A stretch of DNA of 64,000 nucleotides from Alitta virens (taxonomy: Eukaryota > Annelida > Polychaeta > Phyllodocida > Nereididae): positions 35,969,969-36,033,968 of the forward strand of contig OW028584.1 in assembly GCA_932294295.1 (NCBI GenBank). Direction: 5' to 3'. The position numbers and the translations under genes are program-made. Positions 1 to 12,900 of the stretch are shown here, in pieces (position 1 is the first letter of the stretch; each line of letters starts with the position of its first letter). Below the pieces are notes generated by a model. It was given only the letters and a program-made list of their open reading frames with translations. It searched no databases and was not told the DNA's origin.

Positions 1-540
1 TCAACTCATCTCGTCTCATCAATCAATCAGCCCTTGAGGTTTGCAAAAACTGTCTCACAAGACTGCACCTTCCTAATCATCAACTAGCTATACCATAAGG
101 ATAGGAAATATTTATTATTTTGTTAAGTTATTGATTCTCTTTATTTTTTCAAATGAAGTTTCACACTTACCACACAGGGTGCTAGCTCCCCAGTTAGCGA
201 CAACTGATTGTCTTTGGGGCGCTCTCTCCACAGTAAATTTAAATGATATATCCTATACAGATATATAGATATTTTTTTAATAATTGTTATTCTGTGGAAA
301 TGAACTATCTTGTAACAAAGAACACATTATTTGACAATTATGATGACTCAGGACTAGAATTAGGGTCAATTATTTTTTTAGTCCACCAGTTACATTAAAA
401 TGATGAGGGTGAGATGAGTGAGATGAAGATCAGGAAGTAGTATATCAGATCAAACTAATGGATTTTCACAAGAAAGATTACAATAAAAATGTATCTGTTG
501 CTTTAGTCCATTTCAAAATAAATTTGAATTTATATCAATA
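1..540. other. Non-coding flank, no gene seen
   Basis: AT-rich sequence with no open frame of useful length and no recognisable exon, RNA gene or element. It leads directly into the 58-bp satellite. It may be intron of the membrane-protein gene whose last exons start at 7020, but nothing in the sequence proves that. Confidence 0.5.
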
Positions 541-3500
541 CAATGCTCTCTTAAATGAAATTCGCATGCTCTTGCAACTTAGCCTTTTCTATAATACATT
601 TGAGAGCTCTTAGATGAAATTTGCATGCTCCTAAACTTAGCATTTTCTATAATACATTTGAGAGCTCTTAGATGAACTTTGCATGCTCCTAAACTTAGAA
701 TTTTCTGTAATGCATTTGAGAGCTCTTAGATGAAATTCATGCTCTTGCAACTTAGCATTTTCTGTAATGCATTTGAGAGCTCTTAGATGAAATTCACATG
801 CTCTTGCAACTTAGCATTTTCTGTAATGCATTTGAGAGCTCTTAGATGAAATTCATGCTCTTGCAACTTAGCATTTTCTGTAATGCATTTGAGAGCTCTT
901 AGATGAAATTCACATGCTCCTAAACTTAGCATTTTCTGTAATGCATTTGAGAGCTCTTAGATGAAATTTACATGCTCCTAAACTTAGCATTTTCTGTAAT
1001 GCATTTGAGAGCTCTTAGATGAAATTTGCATGCTTTTGCAACTTACCATTTTCTGTAATGCATTTGAGAGCTCTTAGATGAAATTCACATGCTCCTAAAC
1101 TTAGCATTTTCTGTAATGCATTTGAGAGCTCTTAGATGAAATTCACATGCTCCTAAACTTAGCATTTTCTGTAATGCATTTGAGAGCTCTTAGATGAAAT
1201 TCATGCTCTTGCAACTTAGCATTTTCTGTAATGCATTTGAGAGCTCTTAGATGAAATTCACATGCTCCTAAACTTAGCATTTTCTGTAATGCATTTGAGA
1301 GCTCTTAGATGAAATTTACATGCTCCTAAACTTAGCATTTTCTGTAATGCATTTGAGAGCTCTTAGATGAAATTTGCATGCTTTTGCAACTTACCATTTT
1401 CTGTAATGCATTTGAGAGCTCTTAGATGAAATTCACATGCTCCTAAACTTAGCATTTTCTGTAATGCATTTGAGAGCTCTTAGATGAAATTTACATGCTC
1501 CTAAACTTACCATTTTCTGTAATGCATTTGAGAGCTCTTAGATGAAATTCACACTCTCCTAAACTTAGCATTTTCTGTAATGCATTTGAGAGCTCTTAGA
1601 TGAAATTTGCATGCTCCTAAACTAAGCATTTTCTGTAATGCATTTGAGAGCTCTTAGATGAAATTCACATGCTCTTGCAACTTAGCATTTTCTGTAATGC
1701 ATATGAGAGCTCTTAGATGAAATTCACATGCTCTTGCAACTTAGCATTTTCTGTAATGCATTTTAGAGCTCTTAGATGAAATTCATATGCTCCTAAACTT
1801 AGCATTTTCTGTAATGCACAGGAGAGCAGAGCCAGCGTACTCCCCACCCCTCTCCTAAACTTTGCATTTTCTGTAATGCATTTGAGAGCTCTTAGATGAA
1901 ATTCACATGCTCCTAAACTTAGCATTTTCTGTAATGAATTTGAGAGCTCTTAGATGAAATTTACATGCTCCTAAACTTAGCATTTTCTGTAATGCATTTG
2001 AGAGCTCTTAGATGAAATTCACACTTTCCTAAACTTAGCATTTTCTGTAATGCATTTGAGAGCTCTTAGATGAAATTCACATGCTCCTAAACTTAGCATT
2101 TTCTGTAATGCATTTGAGAGCTCTTAGATGAAATTTACATGCTCCTAAACTTACCATTTTCTGTAATGCATTTGAGAGCTCTTAGATGAAATTCACACTC
2201 TCCTAAACTTAGCATTTTCTGTAATGCATTTGAGAGCTCTTAGATGAAATTTGCATGCTCCTAAACTAAGCATTTTCTGTAATGCATTTGAGAGCTCTTA
2301 GATGAAATTCACATGCTCCTAAACTTAGCATTTTCTGTAATGCATTTGAGAGCTCTTAGATGAAATTTACATGCTCCTAAACTTACCATTTTCTGTAATG
2401 CATTTGAGAGCTCTTAGATGAAATTCACACTCTCCTAAACTTAGCATTTTCTGTAATGCATTTGAGAGCTCTTAGATGAAATTTGCATGCTCCTAAACTA
2501 AGCATTTTCTGTAATGCATTTGAGAGCTCTTAGATGAAATTCACATGCTCTTGCAACTTACCATTTTCTGTAATGCATTTGAGAGCTCTTTGATGAAATT
2601 CACACTCTCCTAAACTTAGCATTTTCTGTAATGCATTTGAGAGCTAAATTCACATGCTCCTAAACTTAGCATTTTCTGTAATGCATTTGAGAGCTCTTAG
2701 ATGAAATTTACATGCTCCTAAACTTACCATTTTCTGTAATGCATTTGAGAGCTCTTAGATGAAATTCACACTCTCCTAAACTTAGCATTTTCTGTAATGC
2801 ATTTGAGAGCTCTTAGATGAAATTCACATGCTCCTAAACTAAGCATTTTCTGTAATGCATTTGAGAGCTCTTAGATGAAATTCACATGCTCTTGCAACTT
2901 AGCATTTTCTGTAATGCATTTTAGAGCTCTTAGATGAAATTCATATGCTCCTAAACTTAGCATTTTCTGTAATGCACAGGAGCGCAGAGCCACCGTACTC
3001 CCCACCCCTCTCCTAAACTTAGCATTTTCTGTAATGCATTTGAGAGCTCTTAGATGAAATTCACAAGCTCCTAAACTTAGCATTTTCTGTAATGAATTTG
3101 AGAGCTCTTAGATGAAATTTACATGCTCCTAAACTTAGCATTTTCTGTAATGCATTTGAGAGCTCTTAGATGAAATTTGCATGCTCTTGCAACTTACCAT
3201 TTTCTGTAATGCATTTGAGAGCTCTTAGATGAAATTCACACTTTCCTAAACTTAGCATTTTCTGTAATGCATTTGAGAGCTCTTAGATGAAATTCACATG
3301 CTCCTAAACTTAGCATTTTCTGTAATGCATTTGAGAGCTCTTAGATGAAATTTACATGCTCCTAAACTTAGCATTTTCTGTAATGCATTTGAGAGCTCTT
3401 AGATGAAATTTACATGCTCCTAAACTTAGCATTTTCTGTAATGCATTTGAGAGCTCTTAGATGAAATTTGCATGCTCCTAAACTAAGCATTTTCTGTAAT

Positions 3501-4112
3501 GCATTTGAGAGCTCTTAGATGAAATTCACATGCTCCTAGACTTAGCATTTTCTGTAATGCATTTGAGAGCTCTTAGATGAAATTTACATGCTCCTAAACT
3601 TACCATTTTCTGTAATGCATTTGAGAGCTCTTAGATGAAATTCACACTCTCCTAAACTTAGCATTTTCTGTAATTCATTTGAGAGCTCTTAGATGAAATT
3701 TGCATGCTCCTAAACTAAGCATTTTCTGTAATGCATTTGAGAGCTCTTAGATGAAATTCACATGCTCTTGCAACTTACCATTTTCTGTAATGCATTTGAG
3801 AGCTCTTTGATGAAATTCACACTCTCCTAAACTTAGCATTTTCTGTAATGTATTTGAGAGCTAAATTCACATGTTCCTAAACTTAGCATTTTCTGTAATG
3901 CATTTGAGAGCTCTTAGATGAAATTCACATGCTCCTAAACTAAGCATTTTCTGTAATGCATTTGAGAGCTCTTAGATGAAATTCACATGCTCTTGCAACT
4001 TAGCATTTTCTGTAATGCATTTGAGAGCTTTTAGATGAAATTCATATGCTCCTAAACTTAGCATTTTCTGTAATGCACAGGAGAGCAGAGCTACCGTACT
4101 CCCCACCCCTCA
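541..4112. repeat. 58-bp satellite array with higher-order repeat structure
   Basis: About 60 tandem copies of a unit close to 58 bp, with a conserved core reading GCATTTTCTGTAATGCATTT followed by a GAGAGCTCTTAGATG block. Variant units differ in the part after the ATGAAATT block (for example CACATGCTC, TTACATGCTC, TTGCATGCTC, or shorter forms). Three special units contain GCACAGGAG and CCCCACCCCT at 1816, 2974 and 4075. They are 1158 and 1101 bp apart, so blocks of about 20 units have themselves been duplicated. Short open frames inside it on the minus strand are products of the repeat, not genes. Confidence 0.95.
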
Positions 4113-5106
4113 GCCCCTGACGAAGTGAAGTCTTTCATTAAATGGCCTATACATTTAAACTAGCAACCCAAAGCCCACTAATTGCAACTAACGAACCAAA
4201 TGAGACTAAAATATTTTAGGTGGAAAATGAAAATTTATCGTTTTAGCTTACTTCACTAAATATTTCCTTGCCAGAGTTAGTTTTAGTTATAGACAATGTC
4301 AACAAAATGTCACCAGTTCTTATAGGATCAATGTAATCTTTGTGTCATTTAAGTGAATTGGATTATTTGTCATATATTTTTACATATCTCTTAAATAACT
4401 ACATTTCCATTCCAATTTACTGTTAAGGATGTTGTTTACTTTGACTCCCATATATTTAAAGTGAGATGTGAATTTATATGACAATTTACAATATTTACGT
4501 TTTAATATAATAATCATACTATATCAGGTACTTTGCCAGATAAGATGGCCTTAGCAACGCCACTGTGGCCATTTAACTACAGCAACCATTGCTGCGGCCC
4601 TTACAGTGTCACAAGCAATGCTGTCTCAGTCAATGTTGTCAGAGTAAATGTTGTCACAGTCTGGGCATGCATGCCTCGTATAAACTTATCAGCATGACTA
4701 GCCTCAGAGATGCTTGGAAAGGTCTGGAAGCTTGCTTCAGTCATAAAAAGGTTAGGGAGGCGCTTGCAGCGAAGCAGCATTATGGTGTTCTCCACCTCTT
4801 AAGGTTATGAGAGAGACTTCTAAAGTATCCACAGAGCTTGTTCACTATGTTCAGTCTTCATACACTTCATAAGTTCATATACACAGACTGCATCGTGATT
4901 AACATCAATGCTTTGATGATGTTACTTCACTCAGATAGGAGACAAAACTTGGCTTGAAGTCGTTGAACGGAAAACAGAAGAGCGCATAATTTTGATTTTG
5001 CAAATTTTAATAATGGCTCAGTCGCATTCAAAGAAGCACTGCAATGCATATAACACACACAGGCAATATGTTAATCAGCATGCAGTATTCAACTAAATAA
5101 CTAAAG
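4113..5106. other. Unassigned spacer
   Basis: No exon or element recognised. A short degenerate TGTCACAGT-like repeat at about 4600-4670 gives small open frames on both strands. Neither has splice signals or a familiar domain. Confidence 0.4.
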
Positions 5107-5108
5107 TA

Positions 5109-5439
5109 CAGTTAGTTCCATAAAATAAGGTCGACTCTAGACAGCTGTAGCAACCTATTTATGGCTTGCACCTATCACCACCAAGAAAATATAAACCTGG
5201 GAATTTACCTTATACATCATAAATATGTATGTGCAACAGACATGTATCTTTTCAACCAGAAATGACAAATATGCGCAACTCAACTTATTCACCAGATGCT
5301 GCTGCATGTACTTTTAGAACCAGCTTTGAGACAGGTTCCCTGGCTGGTAGCCAGCTATAGCCTGACAGTTCCGTTTAGTGGCAGTTGTATAGTTTTGTCA
5401 AGGTTCAATTTGACAAGACATTTTTAATGAAACTAACTG
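5109..5439. mobile_element. MITE family A, copy 1 (TA target site)
   Basis: A 331-bp element whose ends are inverted repeats, CAGTTAGTT at the left and AACTAACTG at the right, flanked on both sides by TA. A TA duplication and short terminal inverted repeats are typical of Tc1/mariner-derived non-autonomous elements. The interior matches copies at 6620-6958, 13614-13912 and 34285-34672, partly in inverted orientation. There is no coding capacity. Confidence 0.85.
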
Positions 5440-5482
5440 TATGTACAGGAATCTACTTATATGAGTGTATCAATGTTTGGTT

Positions 5483-6115
5483 ACTCCTCTTTCGTCTTGT
5501 AGCTACTCCTCTTTTGTCTTGTAGTTACTCCTCTTTTGTCTTGTAGCTACTCCTCTTTTGTCTTGTAGCTACTCCTCTTTTATCTTGTAGCTACTCCTCT
5601 TTCATCTTGTAGCTATTCCTCTTTCGTCTTGTAGCTACTCCTCTTTCATCTTGTAGCTACTCCTCTTTTATCATGTAGCTACTCCTCTTTCATCTTGTAG
5701 CTATTCTTCTTTCGTCTTGTAGCTACTCCTCTTTCATCTTGTAGCTACTCCTCTTTTATCATGTAGCTACTCCTGTTTCATCTTGTAGCTACTCCTCTTT
5801 TATCATGTAGCTACTCCTCTTTCATCTTGTAGCTATTCCTCTTTCGTCTTGTAGCTACTCCTTTTTCGTCTTGTAGCTACTCCTCTTTCATCTTGTATCT
5901 ACTCCTCTTTCGTCTTTTAGCTACTCCTCTTTTATCATGTAGCTACTCCTCTCTCATCTTGTAGCTATTCCTCTTTCGTCTTGTAGCCACTCCTCTTTCG
6001 TCTTGTAGCTACTCCTCTTTCATCTTGTATCTACTCCTCTTTCGTCTTTTAGCTACTCCTCTTTTATCATGTAGCTACTCCTCTTTCATCTTGTAGCTAC
6101 TCCTCTTTCGTCTTG
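5483..6115. repeat. 22-bp minisatellite
   Basis: About 29 tandem copies of a 22-bp unit, consensus TAGCTACTCCTCTTTCGTCT plus TG, with C/T and G/A variants. Some longer blocks (for example CATCTTGTATCTACTCC) recur, which indicates internal duplication of several units at once. Confidence 0.95.
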
Positions 6116-6324
6116 CAGCAATGCTGTTTGTCTGAAGCTTTCTCAGCTTATGAGACCAGAGACAGACATTAGGTGACAAGGCTGGAGTTCACACCATATT
6201 GACATTTACTTCATGAGTGGTGGTCATAAACTAGCCTCAGATTAAACACCCAATACACATGAGTTAGTTTAACGTCTCATGGGATGATGCCCAGTTGAGA
6301 TGCCGCTCAAGAAGAAACCCTGGG

Positions 6325-6400
6325 CCCAGTATCGAACCAAGAACCTGCAGTAGAGCTGGCCAATATGTTAAACACATTAACCACGATGCCACCCAGCTGA
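6325..6400 (-). repeat. tRNA-like SINE head, degenerate
   Basis: On the minus strand there is a box A-like sequence TGGCATCGTGGT (6380-6391) and, 41 bases further, a box B-like GGTTCGATACT (6328-6338). This is the internal RNA polymerase III promoter layout of tRNA-derived SINEs. Similar sequences ending in a GGTTCGA-type box occur at about 14790-14950, 24590-24770 and 25000-25120. Only the head is clear; I could not define the 3' end. Confidence 0.5.
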
Positions 6401-6619
6401 AATCTGTATTTAATGATCTGATGCAAACTTACCAAACAGTCTATAAGACCCCTAGCTAAGATTGAAGTTGTTAACACATGGAATTAGACCTGGGACCATC
6501 AGAGGAGTTGACCAACTTGACCACTAGACCAAAATTGCATCTGGCTATGAGGTTTATTGTATCAATAAATCACACATTGTGAGAACCTCTCGATAGCAGT
6601 TGGAGGCCTAACAGTTGTA

Positions 6620-6958
6620 CAGTTAGTTTCTTTAAAAATGGCCTGATAAATTGAACCTAGACACAGCTAGACAACTTCTGCTATACACGCAGCACTATTT
6701 TGTTGCATAAGTTGACAGTTACGCATATATTTGGTCATTTTTTGTTGAAAAGATGCATGACTATTGCACATACTTATCATATATTAGATAATTTTTTACC
6801 TTTACCAAGGTTTTTTTCTTTCAGCAGTGGTGGAAGCCAACTATCAGCCAGGAGTAGACAGAAGTGGATGACCTTAGCCAGTTATAGCTATAGCCAGGAA
6901 TAGGTTGCTACAGCTGTCTGGAGTCGACATATTTTATGAGCTTTTACGAAACTAATTG
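6620..6958. mobile_element. MITE family A, copy 2
   Basis: A 339-bp element beginning CAGTTAGTTTC and ending CTAATTG, flanked by TA on both sides. It is inverted relative to copy 1. It ends about 60 bp before the exon at 7020, so it lies in an intron. Confidence 0.8.
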
Positions 6959-7019
6959 TATGAATGACAGATTGCTGAAGTCCAGAAGACAGACTAATCA
7001 GATTGCTTCAATGTTGCAG

Positions 7020-9905
7020 ACTGCCTAATATGGATCAATGGAAACAAGACTTACACAAGCAGTAAGATGACAGGGATTCCGGAAGACTTTTCAACCCACT
7101 TCAATCAGATGGAGAAGGAAATAACCTATCTGCCAGGTGAAGTATTCTAAAGTTAGAAATTAGTTTGTCAGTTTTTAGTGATATGTTTTAAAAATAGCCA
7201 TTTATGATTTTGCTACAGTAGATCCCCACCGATCTATCAAACTACCTCTAAAAGTTAAGGACCTCAGTATTTGTTCCTTTTTGTATTCCAAACATAACTT
7301 ATCCCATAAATTTTACTTGTAAGTTTGGAACCTACCAAATTTGTATCAAGGTGATTTACAATATCACCATTTTATTTTAGAATATCAAATATCACTGACA
7401 AATTAATATCACGTTCAGTTACAGTTATATTGCCGTCATTAGCGTCGTCGCTTCATAATAAATTTTATTACACAGCTCCTTCAATTTTCGTTTGATTTTC
7501 AAAATTCAAAGTTTATTATGTACATAAAGGTGCAGGTGTTTTGCTTGTAGCTTAAATTGAAACCTGATGCTGATCATAACATTAAAATGTAAGTATAGTA
7601 AGGTAATTTGCAGGGCAAACAATGTCAAATACCAGTAAGTGTTCTGAGTAGCCATGCGCGTTTTCCATGAGAAGGATAAATACATGGAAAACGCATGGTT
7701 TTTAGCTAATTATAATGATGCAAAACCATGCATGTGGCGCAATTGGCCATGTAAGCATGAATGGTTTTACCAAACAAACTAATATAACCTGCCAGGTCAG
7801 CTAATTTGCCGGTAAGTGCTTTTGGTTGTAGCAGGTGCAATAGAAGTTGGCCATTAAATGGATTAAAGATGGTTGCTATGTATATTTTATATTATCCTCG
7901 TTTGGAAGCAGACTACAAAATTCATCTAAATTTAGTTCTCTAAAGAAAAAGGACCTCTTCACCTGATTCCATGTAAGACTATCCAGTCATACAACTAGAT
8001 CTTCTTGGGGGCAGAACCTTTTATAAAGATACTCTCATCAGGAGACTATTAAATAGAGTCAGGTCACATCACAGTCAATAGACTGCCCTATAACTGGATA
8101 ATGATGCTAGGCATTTTCAGCATGGATTACATATGTTTTTGTAAGCAACCTTATTATGAAGCCACACAAAGTTCCATATAATGCATCTGTTGACATACTA
8201 ATATACAATACGGAACATATTATGTGCTTGTGTTATTTCGGTATGGTTGACTTGAACTCAGAATTCAGAACCAGTATATAAAAATATACAAGATCAGGAG
8301 GGCCCATAAGACAGCCATGATGTCACTCACAATAAATCAAGTTGATAAATCAATATCACCATGCAGGTACATAAAATAAATATATTATATTTGATATAAA
8401 GGGATGAAGTTTATCTGTCTAAATCTTACTTGCTTTCATTTGACAGCTGGGTGAAGTAGCTTGTCTATAAGTGTCACAAATATTCTATCGTATGAACATT
8501 AGAGTTAAAAACGAAACCAAAATTAAATTGTAAAAACTTGATGCGTTTCTGTTTTGGTTGAGTGTATTTATATCTACCCATTAATATATAATGCTGATAA
8601 GGCATAGTGGCTGTTTGTCTTGCGTGTACTGTCTAGGGTGACTCAATTCTGTGACAGGTGAAGTAGCTTTCCTGGTATCGGCAGATCGTGTCTCACGAGC
8701 AGATGCGTCTTGTCATTCTGACAATTAAGGTGGGACAAAGTTTGCTCTATGTATGTGCATTGTTCAGTTAGGTAACGAATCATTCAACTGTAGCTAAGAC
8801 TCAGATGGTAGTGTTATAACTTGCCAAATAAAAGTGTAAATTTCATACACAATCACAGGTGAATAAAATGAGCCATAACAATGCATATTCTACATGTGAG
8901 TTTTTGTAAATGCAGCAGAACTCAGCTTTTTGGTTTGATTTTTTTTTTGGCCATTTAGTTCAAGCATGCATTTATATTCTATATCATGCGTCCATTTCCC
9001 AGATAACATTCCAAATCGGACCAAAATCGTTTCAATATTGGCCCCTGTAGGAACATCTTATCAACATCACAGATGTTGCTCGATGTTGTCAGATTTGGAA
9101 TGCGATCTGGGTTAATCGTCCGTCGTAAGCCCAGCATTGAATTTGGCAAATATAGCAAAGTTGCAAACAATGAAAGTTCATATATATAATGTCACATTTT
9201 CTCTCTTAGTTTAAAAAGCTGAATATCTCACATTCCTGACATTCATTTCTTCCTGCTTGAAAATAACTTTACTTTGACATCATGCCCGTTTCCTGTCCAT
9301 GAATCGTATTACTTTGCAATGTCATTGTGGATGTTAATTTTATGTTTCTTGCAGATATTTTAATTCTATTGCCATCCTCTTTATAAAGGCAGCCAACACA
9401 AATCATTAAACTGCAAATATTTAAAGAAAAAATACTTGATTGCAATGGTTATCATGGATGTATTCATACATTTTACGAATTTATTATTTGTAGCAAATTT
9501 GAATTGAAATTGCGTACAACTAATCTCCACTACACTAAGACAACCTCGTCCACAAGTCCACAATATTGGACCCGACTGTATTTATAGAAATACCTCAGAT
9601 CAAACAAGATTCCATAAACTATAGCTCAGCTGAAGCCAACTGATGTCTCTGACATGGCACTGGGCAACATTTGTTTATTGCTTGCAAATGTAGATTAATC
9701 CTTTGGCTCAGCTGCAGGAGATATATCTGAAATATGTCAAAGATGTTAATTTAGATTCGACCTTGCATCTAATGACATAGCACAACATCCACACCTGGTG
9801 TGAGAAAGTCAATAAGATCCAATTGCCGTGAGATATATGTTGGATCTGTTATGTAATAAGCAAAAGGCACGTCTTGTGGCAGTCCCAATTAAGCATCAAT
9901 TCACT

Positions 9906-9940
<35 letters not shown>

Positions 9941-12900
9941 AGGGTTTTCAATGTCAATCCAAGCTGGGATTTTCTTACCACTCTACCTGCTTCCAGATGT
10001 AATCTCGAGTTCTTCCTTTGAGGTATTCATTCAATGCTAAATCAAGTCAGCCTGTGTATGCAGTAGCGGACTTAAGGACTTAAGGGGGGTTAGGGGGGTT
10101 TAACACCTCACCCTTGGCCTAATACAGCTATTAAATTTTAATTTCAGATTTATATTAGTGGTCCCTGCAATATATTTTAATATTTCAACCCCCCCCCCCC
10201 CCCAAATACAAAATGTTCTGAATCCTCCCCTGGAATGAGTTTAGTGTCTCGTGAGATCCGAGTGTCTTATAAGATGACTGAAACCATTTTTAAGACTCTG
10301 TTGAACCTAAAAATTGCATTTGAATTATTGAACCCCATGAATGATTACATATAATAAAACTGTAACACATAAATAATTGAATTCCAAAAAATGTTTAGAT
10401 ATAATATAATATCAAATCCACAAAATACTTTTGTAGCTGAACCCACTATAATGACCCCGGACAGCCCTGAAAAAGAAAGATGACCTGACTGGCCATATTG
10501 CCACCAGACACAGTGAGAGCACTTTATCTTGATACGACATTTCCATGTCTCATCAGTTAGAAAGGCAATGCACACATCCATCTTGTTGTATGTGGGAATG
10601 ATAGGAAGAGTAGGAGAGCTTGTTTAAAGGTTGGGACCTCTATGAAGTCATTTCATGTCACGTAAATCAAGCCTAAGGAAATGAACTTTCCCTAATTACA
10701 TTGAAGACTTCCGGTACAAATTACTATGTTCTCTCTACACAAAAGGTCATCAGAGGACTTAAATTATCGTATTGGAGCACACTTTTTCCGAAAGTAGTCA
10801 CAATGACTATCCACGAGTGCCATATATGACTGATGGTAACAGTTGTTTAGTGCACTGTGACAATTCTTCATCAGCAGTGCTCAAGCTTTAGTAGTCACTA
10901 TAGGCAGTTGCTCAATTAGTCACGATGTAACAGAATTATTAAGATGTTTCCGTTATTGTCTGATGCCATGAAGTGTTCCATTGCTCTCCAACTGGTGTGA
11001 GCTCAGAGCATCAGCCATGTACTAATTGTCATGCTCTGTTGGTTATGGGAGACCTAATTCTTTGGACCTCTAACACACTTAATATGGTTTAAATGTGCCC
11101 TAAGATGAAATCTGCACTTTCTACGTTTTTGTGAGTCATGTGAAAGATACATCCTAAAATACAAATTTCCCGAATCCTAGGTTAATTGGTTAAGGTCATG
11201 CCCTAAAAAAACAGACTTTAAAGTTGACATTCTACATTCAGAATTACTGCATTTAAAGAAGTTGCTCATTGCATATGCATGACGTTACATCAGGAACTAA
11301 TTGCATTTTGAGGGTTTTAAAATCACACAATTGCAGTGTGACTGGTGAAAGTTTGTTAACAATATATAATGCAACATTTTGATGCAATAAAAAAATTGCA
11401 TTTTAGGCCACCTTTAACTAGTGTATGTTTATTGCCTAATTGGGAAAACTGGCTGAATGATGAATGCAAGACAATTTGTGGCATAACAAGCACTATGCTT
11501 AATGCACAAACAGCACTGCACTGGAACACTTCTCCACTTCGGACAATAACCCAAAAAAACCACCTAGAGAAAGTAAGGTATCTACTGAAGTCTTAAGATC
11601 CCAGAGGGTGGTATAGAAGTAATAGTGATAAATTTGAGTCGTTCTTTAAGTAAGTCTAACAGGAAGATAGACTGGATTGTCAATGCCTCAAGCACATTTA
11701 AGACTGTAAGACCCTAAGGACAAGTGGGACTGAGTCCTTCTGACAAAGCTGAAAACTGACTTGGCCATCTAAATAGGTTTCCTGCAATTTAAAAGTACTA
11801 AAACACTCAGTATAAGACAAAATGTGGGTTGTTTGTTGCAATATTTGCTAATCATTTTTAAAAGGCTCTATCGTAATAACCACATTTTCTTGGTCTTCGC
11901 AGATTACGAAACAACAAATTTTAACTAAAATTTCCATCCACTAAAAGAGTATTTACCCTGTTATAAATGTGCTTATCAGTAAAAAAAAAAATTTAATTAA
12001 ATAAAACAAAATAATAAAAAAATGAAGTATGGTTATTATAGCAATAGTGGATGGTGAGGCGATCAACAGTGAGTTTTTGTGATGAGGAAAAATAATATTG
12101 AGTGAGGCTGCAGTCATCCAACATACACTGAAGTCATCCAACATACACTGCAGTCATCCAACATACAGCTATCCAATATAATATTCGGCTGTACAACATA
12201 CACCCATGCTGGATGACAATGAAGCTCGCAACAGCTGAGCCGAAAATCTAATGCTGTTTGCTTATTAATCATTGTTACATGATTGCGACCAATTAGGTAT
12301 TTAAGTTAACATTGTATTTGTTTATCTCTCTTGAACAGATGACAGTGTCAGCAACTTCTGGATGTACGCAGTCCTCCTGGCCGGGTTGTCCTTCATCGTC
12401 TTTCTCGTTGTTACTCTCTATTCAATATGGTGAGTACGAATACACGAATATTAATTGTTTTCGCTAATTGCTTTGTAATTAATAGGTTAAACCCATTGTA
12501 ATTAATGGACCAAACGCATTAATTAGTCAGGCCCAGTGCTCTTGTGTTGTCATTGATTTGATGTATTTACCACTGGTCTCAAGCATAATCTAGGCCTACA
12601 TGCAAAATGAGTTGTCTAAGGCTGATGTAATGATGAAATGATAGATTTTAGTTTTGGTTTAATTACTCAGTGATTGAAGTATTCATCAGCTTAAGCTTGA
12701 TGTCTCTCATACAGTGTGACAGATAGGTATACTGAGGTTAGGGTGTGGTGCCCAGCAAATTTGAAAATATTATCAGATCCAACCTAACTATTTTTTTCGG
12801 TATTTGCCTTTTGATCAAAGGAACATGCATTTCTACCTACAGGGCGTGCAAGTAGGTACAAAGCGACCAGCATAGTGCGATGGCGTGGCATAGGAATGAC

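Noticed and set aside
1713..3083. Two nearly identical 70-codon open frames on the minus strand
   Set aside because: They are entirely made of 58-bp satellite units and differ only as the units do. No splice site or start context was seen.
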